A stretch of 64,000 bases of DNA from NCBI GenBank assembly GCA_016177795.1, contig JACOUM010000012.1:124001-188000 (forward strand), in the 5' to 3' direction. The translations under genes and the position numbers were made by a program. Source of the stretch: Nitrosomonadales bacterium. Its GTDB lineage: Bacteria; Pseudomonadota; Gammaproteobacteria; Burkholderiales; Gallionellaceae. This document shows positions 1 to 10,668 of the stretch, piece by piece (within the stretch, counting starts at the first letter, position 1; every line of letters begins with the position of its first letter). Below the pieces are notes generated by a model. The model saw only the letters and a list, made by a program, of their open reading frames with translations. It was not told where the DNA came from and searched no databases.

Positions 1-1581
1 TATCTTGCCGCGCCGCGCTTCGCCTCGCGGCTGCCGGAAGAAATCAAGGGCAAGATACGCAAGCACGGTATCCGCAACAGCCACCTGCTGTCGATCGCGC
101 CCACCGGCACCATCTCGCTGGCGTTCGCCGACAACGCCTCCAACGGCATCGAGCCGCCGTTCTCCTGGTTCTACACGCGTAAAAAGCGCATGATGGACGG
201 CAGCACCAAGGATTACCAAGTGGAAGACCATGCCTGGCGCATGTACCGGCAAATGGGCGGCGATATGGATAACCTGCCGCCCGCCTTCGTCACCGCGCTC
301 GAGATTTCGGCAATCGACCACATGAAGATGGTGGCCGCCGTCGCGCCGTTTATCGATACGGCGATCAGCAAGACGGTCAACGTGCCGGCCGATTATCCCT
401 ATGAAGACTTCAAGGAACTCTATACGGAAGCATGGAAGGCCGGACTGAAAGGTCTGGCAACCTACCGCCCGAACAATGTGCTGGGCTCCGTATTGTCCGT
501 CACACCGGCCAAAACGGAGGAGCAGCCGCAAGACCTGCTGTTCGACCAGGATCGCCGCATCGTGCTGGAAGCCGCCCCCAAGCCGGCGCTTGCTTCGCTG
601 CGCTGGCCGGGCCGCCCGCAGTTGCCCGGCGGCAGCGAGGGTTGGGCATCCCAGGTGGTGAAACATCCGCTCGGCAGTTTCGTGACATTCGTTTCTCATA
701 CCACCAACGGCAAGAACCATCCGTTCGAAGTCTGGGTGAACGGCTCGGAGCAGCCGCGCGGGCTCGGTGCGCTGGCGAAATCGCTGTCGATGGATATGCG
801 CGCGCGCGATCCGGTGTGGGTGCGCATGAAGCTGGAAATGCTGATGAAGACTGCCGGTGACGATGCCTTCGAGATGCCGATGCCGCCTGACGGTGAAATA
901 AAACTCATGCCGAGCCTGGTGGCGGCGTTCGCGTATTTGCTGAAATATCGCATGGAGCAACTGGGCGCACTGGAAGTGGGCGAAGGCGCTACCACCCCGA
1001 TGATGGACGCATTGTTCGCCAAGAAAGAACCAAAAACCGGCACCGACGGCACGATGAGCTGGACCGTGGATATTTCCAATGCCGGCACCGGCGACGACTT
1101 CGTTCTGGGACTGAAGGAACTGGTGCTGCCGGACGGCCAACGCCGCCCCTACTCGATGTGGCTGGCCGGGGTTTACCCGCGCGCCCTCGACGGCCTGTGC
1201 AAGGTACTGAGCCTGGACATGCGTGTCATTGATCCGGCCTGGATCGGCATGAAGCTGCGCAAGCTGCTTAACTTCGGCGAGCCATTGGGTGATTTCATGG
1301 CGCGCGTGCCGGGCGGTGAAAAAATGGAAAGCTATCCGTCGACAGTTTCCTATGTCGCCAAGCTGATCATTCACCGCTACGCCATGCTCGGCATTCTCGA
1401 CGAGCACGGCTACCCGGTTCAGCAGATGGGTGTGCTGGAAGTCCCCGAAGCGCAAAGCAAGGCCTCCGGGGTAAAACCGATGGTCGGCAAGGTCTGCAAG
1501 GAATGCGGCAATGCCACGCTGATCAAGAAAGACGGCTGCGAATTCTGTACCAGTTGCGGAACGATCGGGGCCTGCGGATAG
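1..1581 (+). CDS. nrdJ: Adenosylcobalamin-dependent ribonucleotide reductase, C-terminal part (5' end outside window)
   Basis: The reading frame is open from base 1, so the gene begins upstream of the window; about 526 codons are visible. The first codons read the class II reductase segment NSHLLSIAPTGTIS followed by NASNGIEPPFSW, part of the active-site barrel. Class II enzymes reduce ribonucleotides using B12 and need no oxygen. The C-terminus carries a Cys-rich tail (CKEC, then CEFCTSCG) typical of the thiol pair that re-reduces the active site. Between them lie two related segments (about residues 215-310 and 340-460), matching the long C-terminal extension of large NrdJ proteins. No terminator is evident after the stop. 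Confidence 0.93.
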   Translation, partial: YLAAPRFASRLPEEIKGKIRKHGIRNSHLLSIAPTGTISLAFADNASNGIEPPFSWFYTRKKRMMDGSTKDYQVEDHAWRMYRQMGGDMDNLPPAFVTALEISAIDHMKMVAAVAPFIDTAISKTVNVPADYPYEDFKELYTEAWKAGLKGLATYRPNNVLGSVLSVTPAKTEEQPQDLLFDQDRRIVLEAAPKPALASLRWPGRPQLPGGSEGWASQVVKHPLGSFVTFVSHTTNGKNHPFEVWVNGSEQPRGLGALAKSLSMDMRARDPVWVRMKLEMLMKTAGDDAFEMPMPPDGEIKLMPSLVAAFAYLLKYRMEQLGALEVGEGATTPMMDALFAKKEPKTGTDGTMSWTVDISNAGTGDDFVLGLKELVLPDGQRRPYSMWLAGVYPRALDGLCKVLSLDMRVIDPAWIGMKLRKLLNFGEPLGDFMARVPGGEKMESYPSTVSYVAKLIIHRYAMLGILDEHGYPVQQMGVLEVPEAQSKASGVKPMVGKVCKECGNATLIKKDGCEFCTSCGTIGACG

Positions 1582-1737
1582 GCGTTTTGTGCCGCATCCC
1601 GTAAACCGCTGGGCGCCACGGCATTGACGGCCGCCGCCTTCCTGCGCTGGTTTTTTAAGGAACATTGATCGGCTTTCCATGAACCGCGTTGCCGGTTGAT
1701 TTGGCAATACAGCAAGTTAATCTAAAGGGGTTATAAA

Positions 1738-2556
1738 ATGAAAAAATTGAGCATGTTGATTTTTGCCCTGGTGATGGCAGCTTCCGGTAATGCATTTGCG
1801 GCCGAAGCGGCCGCGGGCGGATATGTGCATGATGCGGTCGGCGACGTGTCCGTTGTGGTCGGCAAGGCTGCGGCGCAGAGTGCGAAGGTAAATGATGCGA
1901 TCGCTCCCGACACGGTGATCAATACCGGCGACAAGAGCCACGCCGTGCTGAAATTCGAAGATGGCCAGGTGGTAGTGATGCAGGCCAATTCGTCATTCCA
2001 TATGCGCGAATATCGTTATGAAGCCAAGCAGGTGGAGAAAAGCAATATCCTGTTTGCCATGCTCAGGGGCGGGATGCGTTTTGTCACCGGCCTGATCGGG
2101 CAGCGCAACAGGGGCGCCTTCAAGCTGACCACCCCGAACGCGACCATCGGCATCCGCGGCACAGAGTTCATGGTGGTCATGGGCAACAGCCCGATGTACA
2201 GCCAGGTGGTGTCGGGCAGCATCAGCATAACCAATGCTGCCGGCACAGCGGTGTTCACTGCCGGACAGACTGCCATCGTGGCATCGGCCACTACATTGCC
2301 TGCCACAATTTCAGCCGCAGCCTTGCCCGCCGGCACGTTTACCGAACTGGGTGCCATTCCTATTCCTCCCGCAACACCCGCACCCGCTCCTGCGCCTGCT
2401 GGCGGTGCGGCAACGGGGGGCGCGACCACCACTACAACTGCAGCAACTGCGGGTGCCGCAACCGGGGTTTCGACCACCGCGATTGCGGTTGGTGTCGGTG
2501 TGGCGGCAGGTGTGGCAGCGATATCCAGCAACACCACGACAACCACCCACCACTAA
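1738..2556 (+). CDS. Exported FecR-domain protein
   Basis: A 272-residue protein with a clear signal peptide (residues 1-21, cleavage after GNAFA) and an AAAGG-type ribosome site just upstream. Residues about 35-165 form a FecR-like domain (GDKSHAVLKFEDG, then TPNATIGIRGTEF), a fold found in periplasmic signalling and cell-surface proteins. It is followed by an Ala/Pro/Thr low-complexity stretch and a short hydrophobic segment (STTAIAVGVGVAAGVAAIS) near the C-terminus. There is no adjacent sigma factor or TonB receptor gene, so it is unlikely to be a classical FecR anti-sigma regulator. A strong terminator follows. The specific function is unknown. Confidence 0.85.
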   Translation: MKKLSMLIFALVMAASGNAFAAEAAAGGYVHDAVGDVSVVVGKAAAQSAKVNDAIAPDTVINTGDKSHAVLKFEDGQVVVMQANSSFHMREYRYEAKQVEKSNILFAMLRGGMRFVTGLIGQRNRGAFKLTTPNATIGIRGTEFMVVMGNSPMYSQVVSGSISITNAAGTAVFTAGQTAIVASATTLPATISAAALPAGTFTELGAIPIPPATPAPAPAPAGGAATGGATTTTTAATAGAATGVSTTAIAVGVGVAAGVAAISSNTTTTTHH

Positions 2557-2593
2557 GCGTGGACATACCGGCCGGGGTATACCCATATACCTG

Positions 2594-2623
2594 AAGCCCG
2601 CAAGAATTCTTGCGGGCTTTTTC
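2594..2623 (+). terminator. Rho-independent terminator after the FecR-domain gene
   Basis: A perfect palindrome centred on GAATTC, with arm AAGCCCGCAAGAA, is followed by TTTTT. It lies 38 bp after the stop codon of the FecR-domain gene. Confidence 0.85.
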
Positions 2624-2774
2624 GTTGGAAGGATAAATGAGCTGGACACGTGGTATGGCATGCTCATCGATGTGCGCCCCGCCTCATTGGCAGGCTTTCC
2701 AGAACGGCGGAAATCAGCCCGGGACAGGATCAACGTGCAAGGATGCCATTCAGCGCCCCATCCGGTCACCGCGT

Positions 2775-3362
2775 TCATTTGCCATTCAACTCATCGTCCT
2801 GGTAATACTTGGTGCCCTGGATCGTGGCCTGCAATGCAAGTCCTGTTTCGGTGAGCTGATACAGATCCACGCCGGGCGCGACGGTAATTGCACCCGCTGC
2901 CGCCCCGCCCTTTTCGCCCGACTTGGCGGCGGCATCCGCTTGCGCATCGGCCGCCCATCCGCTCTCGACAAATTGCTTAAAGGCCTTGGCCGTCGAAAAC
3001 ACGAAGATGCCCCGGAAATCCTTTACCCCCAGCCCGAATCCAACACCGCCGGAAACCATCTTCATATAGATATCCTTGCCAGTCCGGTTATCATGGGCAA
3101 CGCCCGAGCCTCCCGCCGCCGAAAGAAAAATCAGGTTTATGCCGATGTTGCTGAATACTGCATAACCGACTGCTTTCTGGATATCGCCCCTGGCCAGCGG
3201 ATGCACCTTGTACAATTTCGCCAGAGTCTCGCTACGCATCTTCCGTATTTCTTTTCTCTTCTCTTCCGGAGAAGCGGCGACCGCCAAACCGGTAAAACCC
3301 GAAAGAAAAATTCCAGCGGCCACAGCGGCCAGGATATGCATGCGGTAAGTGCCCAGTTTCAC
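2775..3362 (-). CDS. YSC84/SYLF-domain lipid-binding protein, exported
   Basis: A 195-residue protein with an N-terminal signal peptide (hydrophobic to about residue 30, ending GLAVAA). The SYLF signature runs through the body: AVGYAVFSNIGINLIFLSAAGGSGVAH is split by typical Gly-rich turns, followed by GKDIYMKMVSGGVGFGLG and DFRGIFVFST. SYLF (YSC84) domains bind phosphoinositides in eukaryotes; bacterial members are usually periplasmic or lipoprotein-like and uncharacterised. A second in-frame Met (residue 8) could be the true start. It is transcribed convergently with the FecR-domain gene. Confidence 0.85.
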   Translation of the reverse strand: MKLGTYRMHILAAVAAGIFLSGFTGLAVAASPEEKRKEIRKMRSETLAKLYKVHPLARGDIQKAVGYAVFSNIGINLIFLSAAGGSGVAHDNRTGKDIYMKMVSGGVGFGLGVKDFRGIFVFSTAKAFKQFVESGWAADAQADAAAKSGEKGGAAAGAITVAPGVDLYQLTETGLALQATIQGTKYYQDDELNGK

Positions 3363-3463
3363 GATTTCACTCCTTAACGTACATTATTCAGGGATTGCAA
3401 TGCCATACCGGAGAGCCGGCTAAACACTGACTTCCCTGTCTAGGCGGCCATCCAAATCCAAGC

Positions 3464-3964
3464 CTAGAATTGTTGGCCAATATCTTCGATGGCATCTACT
3501 ACCATGCTGGTGCCTACAGCAATCAGCAGGATGTCCGAGGCGACCCGCACGTAGCGATGCCCGCTGGGAGGGGTCGGCAGGCGAACCAGTAAATCCTTCG
3601 GCAGGTCGTAGCGCTTCAGGTCTGCCGGAAGCGGTTGTCCGGCAGACCATTTTCTGGCCTGGCCTGGCGGCAGACAGCCGTTATTCTTCTTGGCCAGGCC
3701 GGGAGGACATTTGCCGGTACGGAATTTTGCGCCGTAGTAGTCATTGATGATGCGGCGGTTGGCATCGTCGAAATGGGCTTTCTCCGACTCACTGCGACTG
3801 TCTTTCCGGCGATCCTTGTGGCGCTCTTCGCTCTTCTTCTCATGCTTGTTCCCTTGGCCGCCTTCGACCCGGGATGGCCGGTCGGCGGCTGCCGGTGTGG
3901 CGGCAAACAAAGCAACCAGTGAGAATACAAAAAAGCGGGCGGGCAGATTGAAATGACGGCTCAT
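3464..3964 (-). CDS. CigR/RcnB-like periplasmic protein
   Basis: The start is placed at MSRHFNLP because an AGGAGG ribosome site precedes it at the right distance; an earlier in-frame Met lacks one. The 166-residue product has a signal peptide (ending ATPAAA), a highly charged Lys/Arg/Glu/Asp region (residues 30-65), and a C-terminal domain with PPGLAKKNNGCLPPGQARKW and PLPADLKRYDLP, then a hydrophobic segment (VASDILLIAVGTSMVV). This matches the anti-virulence regulator CigR / RcnB-like family, whose Gram-negative members are periplasmic or inner-membrane tethered. The substrate or partner is unknown. Confidence 0.75.
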   Translation of the reverse strand: MSRHFNLPARFFVFSLVALFAATPAAADRPSRVEGGQGNKHEKKSEERHKDRRKDSRSESEKAHFDDANRRIINDYYGAKFRTGKCPPGLAKKNNGCLPPGQARKWSAGQPLPADLKRYDLPKDLLVRLPTPPSGHRYVRVASDILLIAVGTSMVVDAIEDIGQQF

Positions 3965-4241
3965 GATTTCGCCTCCTGTTTTCGATTGAAGATAGCGTCT
4001 GGAATTCACTTGCCGTGAAGCCCGGCGACCACACGGAGCGACTCTACCGTATTTACCTCAGGACAACAACAGACCGGTTCGTGTCGCCCATCATCAGCGT
4101 CCGCTACCGGGTGATCTGAATATTTGACCCGGACGGAAAGGTCCGATGGCCGCTTATGAAATGGCTATTCCAATGACCGCAGAGCAGCCTGGCGCAAAAG
4201 CCGACATCGGTGAACAGCGGGAAAGCTCGTGAAGCTGACGC
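3965..4241. other. Intergenic region without a recognisable gene
   Basis: About 277 bp between the CigR-like gene and the end of the radical SAM gene. I see no supported open frame, repeat or terminator. It must contain the promoter of the CigR-like gene, but no unambiguous -35/-10 pair stands out. Confidence 0.5.
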
Positions 4242-5126
4242 TCAGTACGTCCTTTTGGGATGGTTGATGCCTTTGTCGATCATGTTGGCAAAAAAAGGCT
4301 CTATGAGCAATCCATTCGGAAGTAATTTACCGCGGTTGTGGCACCGGGAAGACCGTTCTGTCGCAAATTCGATCAGCGAAATCTGCAAACGGGAGTTGGG
4401 ACGAAAACGGTAGCAACACTCGCCATCGCCATCGTTGCAATTGATCTCGCGCAAGCAGTGCGGTGCGAACGCCTCACCTGAAAAATACGGGCGCGCCAAT
4501 CGCTTGAGCTCTTCAAGCAGGTAGGGCTGTGTGTCGATCCAGCGCCCGACCATCGCCGCCGACCGGTAATGAATGTATCGCACCACGTCGCTATAGCGGT
4601 TCGCGGCCTCATACAGCTCCCCGATTACGCGCTCATTCTCATTTCGCACGATGATCGCCGACAAGCAGACCCGTTTGATGCCGTGGCGATGAAGGTTTTC
4701 CAGTGCATGCAGCTTGTTGTCCAGACAGTCGCGGTTGTTGAGCAGCGTGTAGAAGCGGTTGTCCAGCGTGCCGCCATCCATGGAAAGACCTACGCTCACC
4801 TTGCCGGACCAGTGTGCCAATTCCTCCATGAACGCAGGGTCATTGAACCTGATGCCGTTGGACGCGAAGTAAACCGTATGACCGTGGTGCAATGCAATTT
4901 CGATCAGGTCAAATAAACGCTCATTGAGGGTAGGCTCTCCGCCCAGGAAGCGCCAGTTGACAGGTGCGGGAAGGCGGGCACACGCTTCGGCAAAATAGTC
5001 ATAACCGAGATCGGCCCTGCTGCGCTCGGGGTTGTAACAGAAATTGCAATCCATATTGCAACGCTCAGTCAGGTCGACGTAGAGGTTGGAAAAAGGATTG
5101 TTATCGATATGCCAACGCGGATGCAT
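4242..5126 (-). CDS. Stand-alone radical SAM protein
   Basis: A 294-residue protein with the radical SAM cluster motif CNMDCNFC (Cys23, Cys27, Cys30), followed by the SAM-binding GGEP (FLGGEPTLNERL) and a later GLSMDGG strand. These place it in the MoaA/NifB/PqqE-type radical SAM superfamily, which reductively cleaves SAM with a [4Fe-4S] cluster. The C-terminal third has further cysteines (CLREINC, GECC, RCHN) that could bind an auxiliary cluster, but the spacing does not fit a canonical SPASM domain. No obvious substrate-peptide gene or known maturase partner is adjacent, except a weak 40-codon frame overlapping its start. Substrate unknown. Confidence 0.85.
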   Translation of the reverse strand: MHPRWHIDNNPFSNLYVDLTERCNMDCNFCYNPERSRADLGYDYFAEACARLPAPVNWRFLGGEPTLNERLFDLIEIALHHGHTVYFASNGIRFNDPAFMEELAHWSGKVSVGLSMDGGTLDNRFYTLLNNRDCLDNKLHALENLHRHGIKRVCLSAIIVRNENERVIGELYEAANRYSDVVRYIHYRSAAMVGRWIDTQPYLLEELKRLARPYFSGEAFAPHCLREINCNDGDGECCYRFRPNSRLQISLIEFATERSSRCHNRGKLLPNGLLIEPFFANMIDKGINHPKRTY

Positions 5127-5223
5127 CAGGGATCACCAGAATAGAAAACGTGTTTCCGCAGACCGCCCAACCCGCCGAAGATTCGGCAACCATCTTGGAA
5201 CATATCCAGCCGCAGAAAACCAT
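5101..5223 (-). CDS. Possible 40-residue Cys-containing peptide overlapping the radical SAM start
   Basis: A short frame beginning MVFCGWICSKMVAESSAG ends inside the first codons of the radical SAM gene, which would permit translational coupling. It has three Cys and two Trp. An AAGG lies only one base before the ATG, so the ribosome site is poor, and the frame extends upstream to a longer 90-codon version. It could be a substrate peptide of the neighbouring enzyme or simply chance. Listed only as a candidate. Confidence 0.2.
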   Translation of the reverse strand: MVFCGWICSKMVAESSAGWAVCGNTFSILVIPDASALAYR

Positions 5224-5551
5224 GCCTTGAGCCGCTGCCAATTCAGTACCATTTGCCGGGAGAGTTTTCGCATGATACGTCAGTGCATGGCTGGGTGTAA
5301 ATTTTGAATCGGAGTTGCGAACCTGGCTTATGGTGCAGGTGGTTTGTAAGCCGGCGAGCCATGTGGCCTGCATAAATTACCGGAACGCAAAACTCCGGTG
5401 ACTGCTTCCTGCCAGGGCAGGACGGTCGCTGTCCCGCACAAGAGAGGAGCCAGTCGTATCTTTAGAGGAGCAGGTACAATTGCTCCCGGTCAGACCAAAA
5501 CGACAACGTCCATCTGCCGGCCCGTTCCGATTTCCAGGGGAAAGTGAAACC

Positions 5552-6760
5552 ATGATCAAGGTACAAAGAAAGACCCTTGTGATCACCGCCATCCTGCTTG
5601 CCCTAATGCTTTTCCTCGGCTGGCGCCTCGTGCGCCCCATGCAGATATTCGTGGCATCACCGGCTTTCGAGCGTCCCATCGACACCCGTGCGGCGCCGGC
5701 CATGCTTAAAACACTGGGTGCGCAAGAGTGTGCATCCTGCCACCGTGAATTTTATGACGAATGGCACACTACGATTCACAGTCAGGCTTGGACCGATCCC
5801 TATTTCCAGGCAGACTGGCAATTCGATGAGTCGCCGCAAATCTGCATGAACTGCCATATCCCGCTGGACCGTCAGCAGGAACACAAGGTGCTCGGTTTCC
5901 GTGATAGCGAGAAATGGGACCCGATACTGGCGCCCAATCTGGATTTCGATGCAGAACTTCAGCACGAAGGGGTGACCTGCAATGTGTGTCACCTGCACAA
6001 CGGCAGGATTCTCGGCGTCTATGGTGATAACAGCGCGCCGCATCCGGTGGAAAGAATCGACAACGCCAATCGGGTGTGCGTACGCTGCCATGTGGCCTCC
6101 GGCGAACGCTGGGACACCTTCTTCAGATTTCCGCCCTGTGGCACGGTGGCGGAGATCCAGACAAGCCAGGGCAAGGAATCCGTTAAAGGCGTGAATAACC
6201 TGTCGACTGACACCATCGCCGCATTGGGCTGTGTGGACTGCCATATGCCTTTGCTGGAACGCCCGCTTGTACCCGGCGGCAAGGTGCGCACAACGCGGCG
6301 CCATTTATGGCGCGGCGGCCATGATCCGGCAATGGTGAAACAGGCCTTGACCATCTCCTTTGAGGGAACCGCCGACGAACACCGCTTTCAGCTGGCAATC
6401 ACTAACAGCGGTGCCGCTCACTATGTGCCCACCGGCACGCCCGACCGCCATTTGACGGTACAGTTACGCGTGCTCGATGTACAAGGCAATGTGCTGAAAG
6501 AGGAAAGTCACCTGCTCAAGCGCACCGTCATGTGGCGGCCCTTTATTATCGATCTTTGGGATACACGCCTGCCCCGCGGCGAGAGGCGAAACTATAACCT
6601 GACGCTTTCGGACCCGAAACAGGCGTTCGCTGTCGAGGCGGTGGTGCGCTATCACCTGCTGGACGAGAGGCGCCGCCGGCGCATCGGCTACCAGAACAGG
6701 GAGCCAATTGCCTATGAAGTCTTCAGGCAACGCCTGCCCGTGACACGGACGGGCCCATGA
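5552..6760 (+). CDS. Membrane-anchored five-haem cytochrome c
   Basis: The start at MIKVQRKTL is chosen because it follows GGGGAAAG and begins a clean N-terminal membrane anchor (about residues 7-25); the frame is open further upstream. The 402-residue protein has five CxxCH motifs in its first half: CASCH, CMNCH, CNVCH, CVRCH and CVDCH. It resembles cytochrome c554-like multihaem proteins. The haem-free C-terminal 160 residues (from about ALTISFEGTADEHRF) look like a beta-sandwich. It probably moves electrons at the periplasmic face of the membrane. No oxidoreductase gene flanks it, so the donor and acceptor are unknown. Confidence 0.85.
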   Translation: MIKVQRKTLVITAILLALMLFLGWRLVRPMQIFVASPAFERPIDTRAAPAMLKTLGAQECASCHREFYDEWHTTIHSQAWTDPYFQADWQFDESPQICMNCHIPLDRQQEHKVLGFRDSEKWDPILAPNLDFDAELQHEGVTCNVCHLHNGRILGVYGDNSAPHPVERIDNANRVCVRCHVASGERWDTFFRFPPCGTVAEIQTSQGKESVKGVNNLSTDTIAALGCVDCHMPLLERPLVPGGKVRTTRRHLWRGGHDPAMVKQALTISFEGTADEHRFQLAITNSGAAHYVPTGTPDRHLTVQLRVLDVQGNVLKEESHLLKRTVMWRPFIIDLWDTRLPRGERRNYNLTLSDPKQAFAVEAVVRYHLLDERRRRRIGYQNREPIAYEVFRQRLPVTRTGP

Positions 6761-7089
6761 AGATGAAAAGGGTGAAGGAGCGCAACGTGAACACGACCTC
6801 GGTGCCGAAATTATACGTGGCGACAGAAATTGTAGCGAGCGGTTTTGGAATGGGGGAGGCCGGAGCGCAGGAACCGGAGTGTACACGGGAGTACATGAGG
6901 ATTCCGAGCACCGCCCGACACCGTTCCGGAATCGCGCAGTAGATTTATGACGCTATGTATAAGACCTTCGGGGTTGGAAGATGGTGCACGTCCGGCAAGG
7001 TGAGACCGCATCTATCGAATTTCTGCTGCCCCCATTCTGCGACACCATTTTCCGCAAATGCACAGACTTAATGCGTCAGCGCACAGGCT
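6761..7089. other. Intergenic region with a palindrome-rich element
   Basis: Roughly 330 bp between the cytochrome and dsbB. Short frames exist on both strands but have no ribosome site or family resemblance. The stretch 6865-6935 contains repeated self-complementary words (GTGTACAC, then GGAGTACATGAGGATTCC) that could fold. No gene is supported. Confidence 0.4.
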
Positions 7090-7605
7090 TCATTTTCTGA
7101 TGGCGATCAGCACCGCCCACGTGCCCAGCGCGAGGTAACACAGCAGCGACCATTCGGGAATGCCAAGGGTGAGAAAGGTCCATCCCTTCTCTGCGCATTC
7201 GCCGGAGCCGTGCATGAGCTGTTTCAGCACGTCGGTCATCGGCATGACTTCGAGCATGTAGTCCAGTCCCGGCCCACAGGCGGGCAGCTGGTCTTCGGGC
7301 AGGTTCTGCAGCCAGATGTGGCGCGCGGCAACGCCCACGCCGGACAGCGACAGCAGCGCGATCAGCGCAGCATAGATGCGTTCGCCGACGCGCTTCGGGC
7401 CATGCAGCGCAGCCAGCGCGAACACTGCCAGAATGGCGATGAAAATCACGCGCTGTACCATGCACAGCGGGCAGGGATCCTGGTGCTTGACGTATTGCAG
7501 GTACAGGCCAAAGCCCATCAGCCCGCCGGCAAACAGCGCACCGCACAAATACAGCCAGCGATTGGAAATTTTCTGCCAGAGCTCGAACACGCTATTCCGC
7601 CTCAT
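7090..7605 (-). CDS. dsbB: Disulfide bond formation protein B
   Basis: A 171-residue inner-membrane protein with four hydrophobic segments. The first periplasmic loop carries the redox pair CPLC (residues 45-48). The second carries the separated pair in PACGPGLDYM and SGECAEKG. DsbB passes electrons from DsbA to quinone, reoxidising DsbA. The ATG overlaps the end of iscX by 14 bases; a GTG at 7590 with GAGG eight bases upstream is an alternative start. Its place at the tail of the isc operon suggests co-transcription, sensible in a cell making many periplasmic c-type cytochromes. Confidence 0.95.
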   Translation of the reverse strand: MRRNSVFELWQKISNRWLYLCGALFAGGLMGFGLYLQYVKHQDPCPLCMVQRVIFIAILAVFALAALHGPKRVGERIYAALIALLSLSGVGVAARHIWLQNLPEDQLPACGPGLDYMLEVMPMTDVLKQLMHGSGECAEKGWTFLTLGIPEWSLLCYLALGTWAVLIAIRK

Positions 7606-7786
7606 CTATCCATGCCGCCTGTATCGCCTCGAGCACCTTTTCGCCGCCGCGCTGGTGATCGTCATCGAAACCTTCCAGATCGACCACCCGGTTATGCAGG
7701 TCAACAAAGCGCAGGGTGCGCGGGTCGATTCCGGGATACTTCTCTGCCAGCGCAATGGCGATGTCACGCACGTCTATCCATTTCAT
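7592..7786 (-). CDS. iscX: Fe-S assembly protein IscX
   Basis: A 64-residue acidic protein starting MKWIDVRDIAIALAEKYPG and containing RFVDLHNRVVDLEGFDDD, both hallmarks of IscX (YfhJ). IscX binds IscS and iron and modulates cluster assembly. The start sits one base after the end of fdx, completing the conserved order hscA-fdx-iscX. Length matches the family (about 65 residues). Confidence 0.96.
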   Translation of the reverse strand: MKWIDVRDIAIALAEKYPGIDPRTLRFVDLHNRVVDLEGFDDDHQRGGEKVLEAIQAAWIDEAE

Positions 7787-7787
7787 G

Positions 7788-8122
7788 TCATTTTTCCTTG
7801 GCCATGTTGATGGTGTATTTCGGTATCTCGACAACCAGATCCTGGTCCGCCACGATCGCCTGACAGGACAGGCGCGAAGTGGGCTCAAGTCCCCATGCCT
7901 TGTCGAGCAGGTCTTCTTCGCAGTCTTCCGCCGGCGCAAGGGAATTGAAGCCTTCGCGCAGGATGACATGGCAGGTGGTACAGGCGCAGGATTTTTCGCA
8001 AGCATGTTCGATTTCCACATCGTGCTGCAACAGCGCGTCGCAAATCGAAATCCCCGGTTCGACCTCGAACAGCGTACCTTGGGGACAAAGCTCCTCATGC
8101 GGCAGCACGATGATTTTCGGCA

Positions 8123-8123
<1 letters not shown>
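7788..8123 (-). CDS. fdx: Isc-type [2Fe-2S] ferredoxin
   Basis: A 111-residue adrenodoxin-type ferredoxin starting MPKIIVLPHEELCP. Cluster ligands are Cys42, Cys48 and Cys51 in HACEKSCACTTCH, plus Cys87 in RLSCQ. It supplies electrons for Fe-S assembly on IscU. Its ATG overlaps the hscA stop (TAATG), indicating translational coupling. Length and gene order match the isc ferredoxin of other proteobacteria. Confidence 0.97.
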
Positions 8124-10027
<1,904 letters not shown>

Positions 10028-10125
10028 TTTAAAAGTGGTCGGTAGGAAGCAGGAAGTGGCAAATCGTTAGTGATCGGAGGTGTGAATAATACTACTCACC
10101 ACTTTCCACTCTCCACTCACTAGCT
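10028..10125. repeat. Short intergenic element of AGTGG-type words inside the isc operon
   Basis: The gap between hscB and hscA contains AGTGG and GTGG words on the left (about 10034-10080) and CCACT/CTCCACTCAC words on the right (10095-10120), which are partly complementary. It could form a weak hairpin in the polycistronic message. It resembles, loosely, the inverted tandem-unit elements at 35.8, 59.0 and 62.0 kb. Confidence 0.4.
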
Positions 10126-10668
10126 CTAATTGTCTATCGCGTCATAGGCGGCATGAATTTCTTCCGCAAGTCTTTCCATGAAACGCAGCTTGCGCACCAG
10201 TTCGGCGGCAGCAGCATAATTTTTTTCGGTATCGATCTTGAGCGCGAGCCGGCTTTCCAGTTCGCGTGTTTCACGCTGCAGGCGCGCTTCCAGCACATCC
10301 AGCGCTGCGCCATCACGCGCCTGCTGCGCTTCGCTGACCGCTTCACGCCATTCCAGCTGCGCCATCAGGAAATCCGGCGGCATCAGGGTGTTGTTTTCTT
10401 CCTGAATATCCACGCCGTGCAGCGACAGCAAATAACGCGCGCGGCGCAGCGGATTGCGCAACGTCTGATAAGCCTCATTCACCAGCGTGGCGCGCTGCAT
10501 GGCGAGGCGTTGCTCGGCATCAGCCAGGTGTGCGGATTTGTCCGGATGAACCAGCGTCTGCAACGCGCGGTATTGCTGTTCAAGCTGCGCGATATCTATC
10601 TGGAAGGACTGCGCGAGGCCAAACAAATCGAAATGGTTTTGCTGAAAATCGAAGCTGGCCAGCTGCAT
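10126..10668 (-). CDS. hscB: Fe-S co-chaperone HscB (J-domain)
   Basis: The start at [18 protein letters not shown] is chosen because it overlaps the iscA stop (ATGA) and gives the family length (180 residues); an upstream in-frame Met lies inside iscA. The N-terminal J-domain has the HPD motif in LVHPDKSAH, and the C-terminal three-helix domain that binds IscU follows (residues 90-180). HscB delivers IscU to HscA and stimulates its ATPase. Confidence 0.96.
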   Translation of the reverse strand: MQLASFDFQQNHFDLFGLAQSFQIDIAQLEQQYRALQTLVHPDKSAHLADAEQRLAMQRATLVNEAYQTLRNPLRRARYLLSLHGVDIQEENNTLMPPDFLMAQLEWREAVSEAQQARDGAALDVLEARLQRETRELESRLALKIDTEKNYAAAAELVRKLRFMERLAEEIHAAYDAIDN

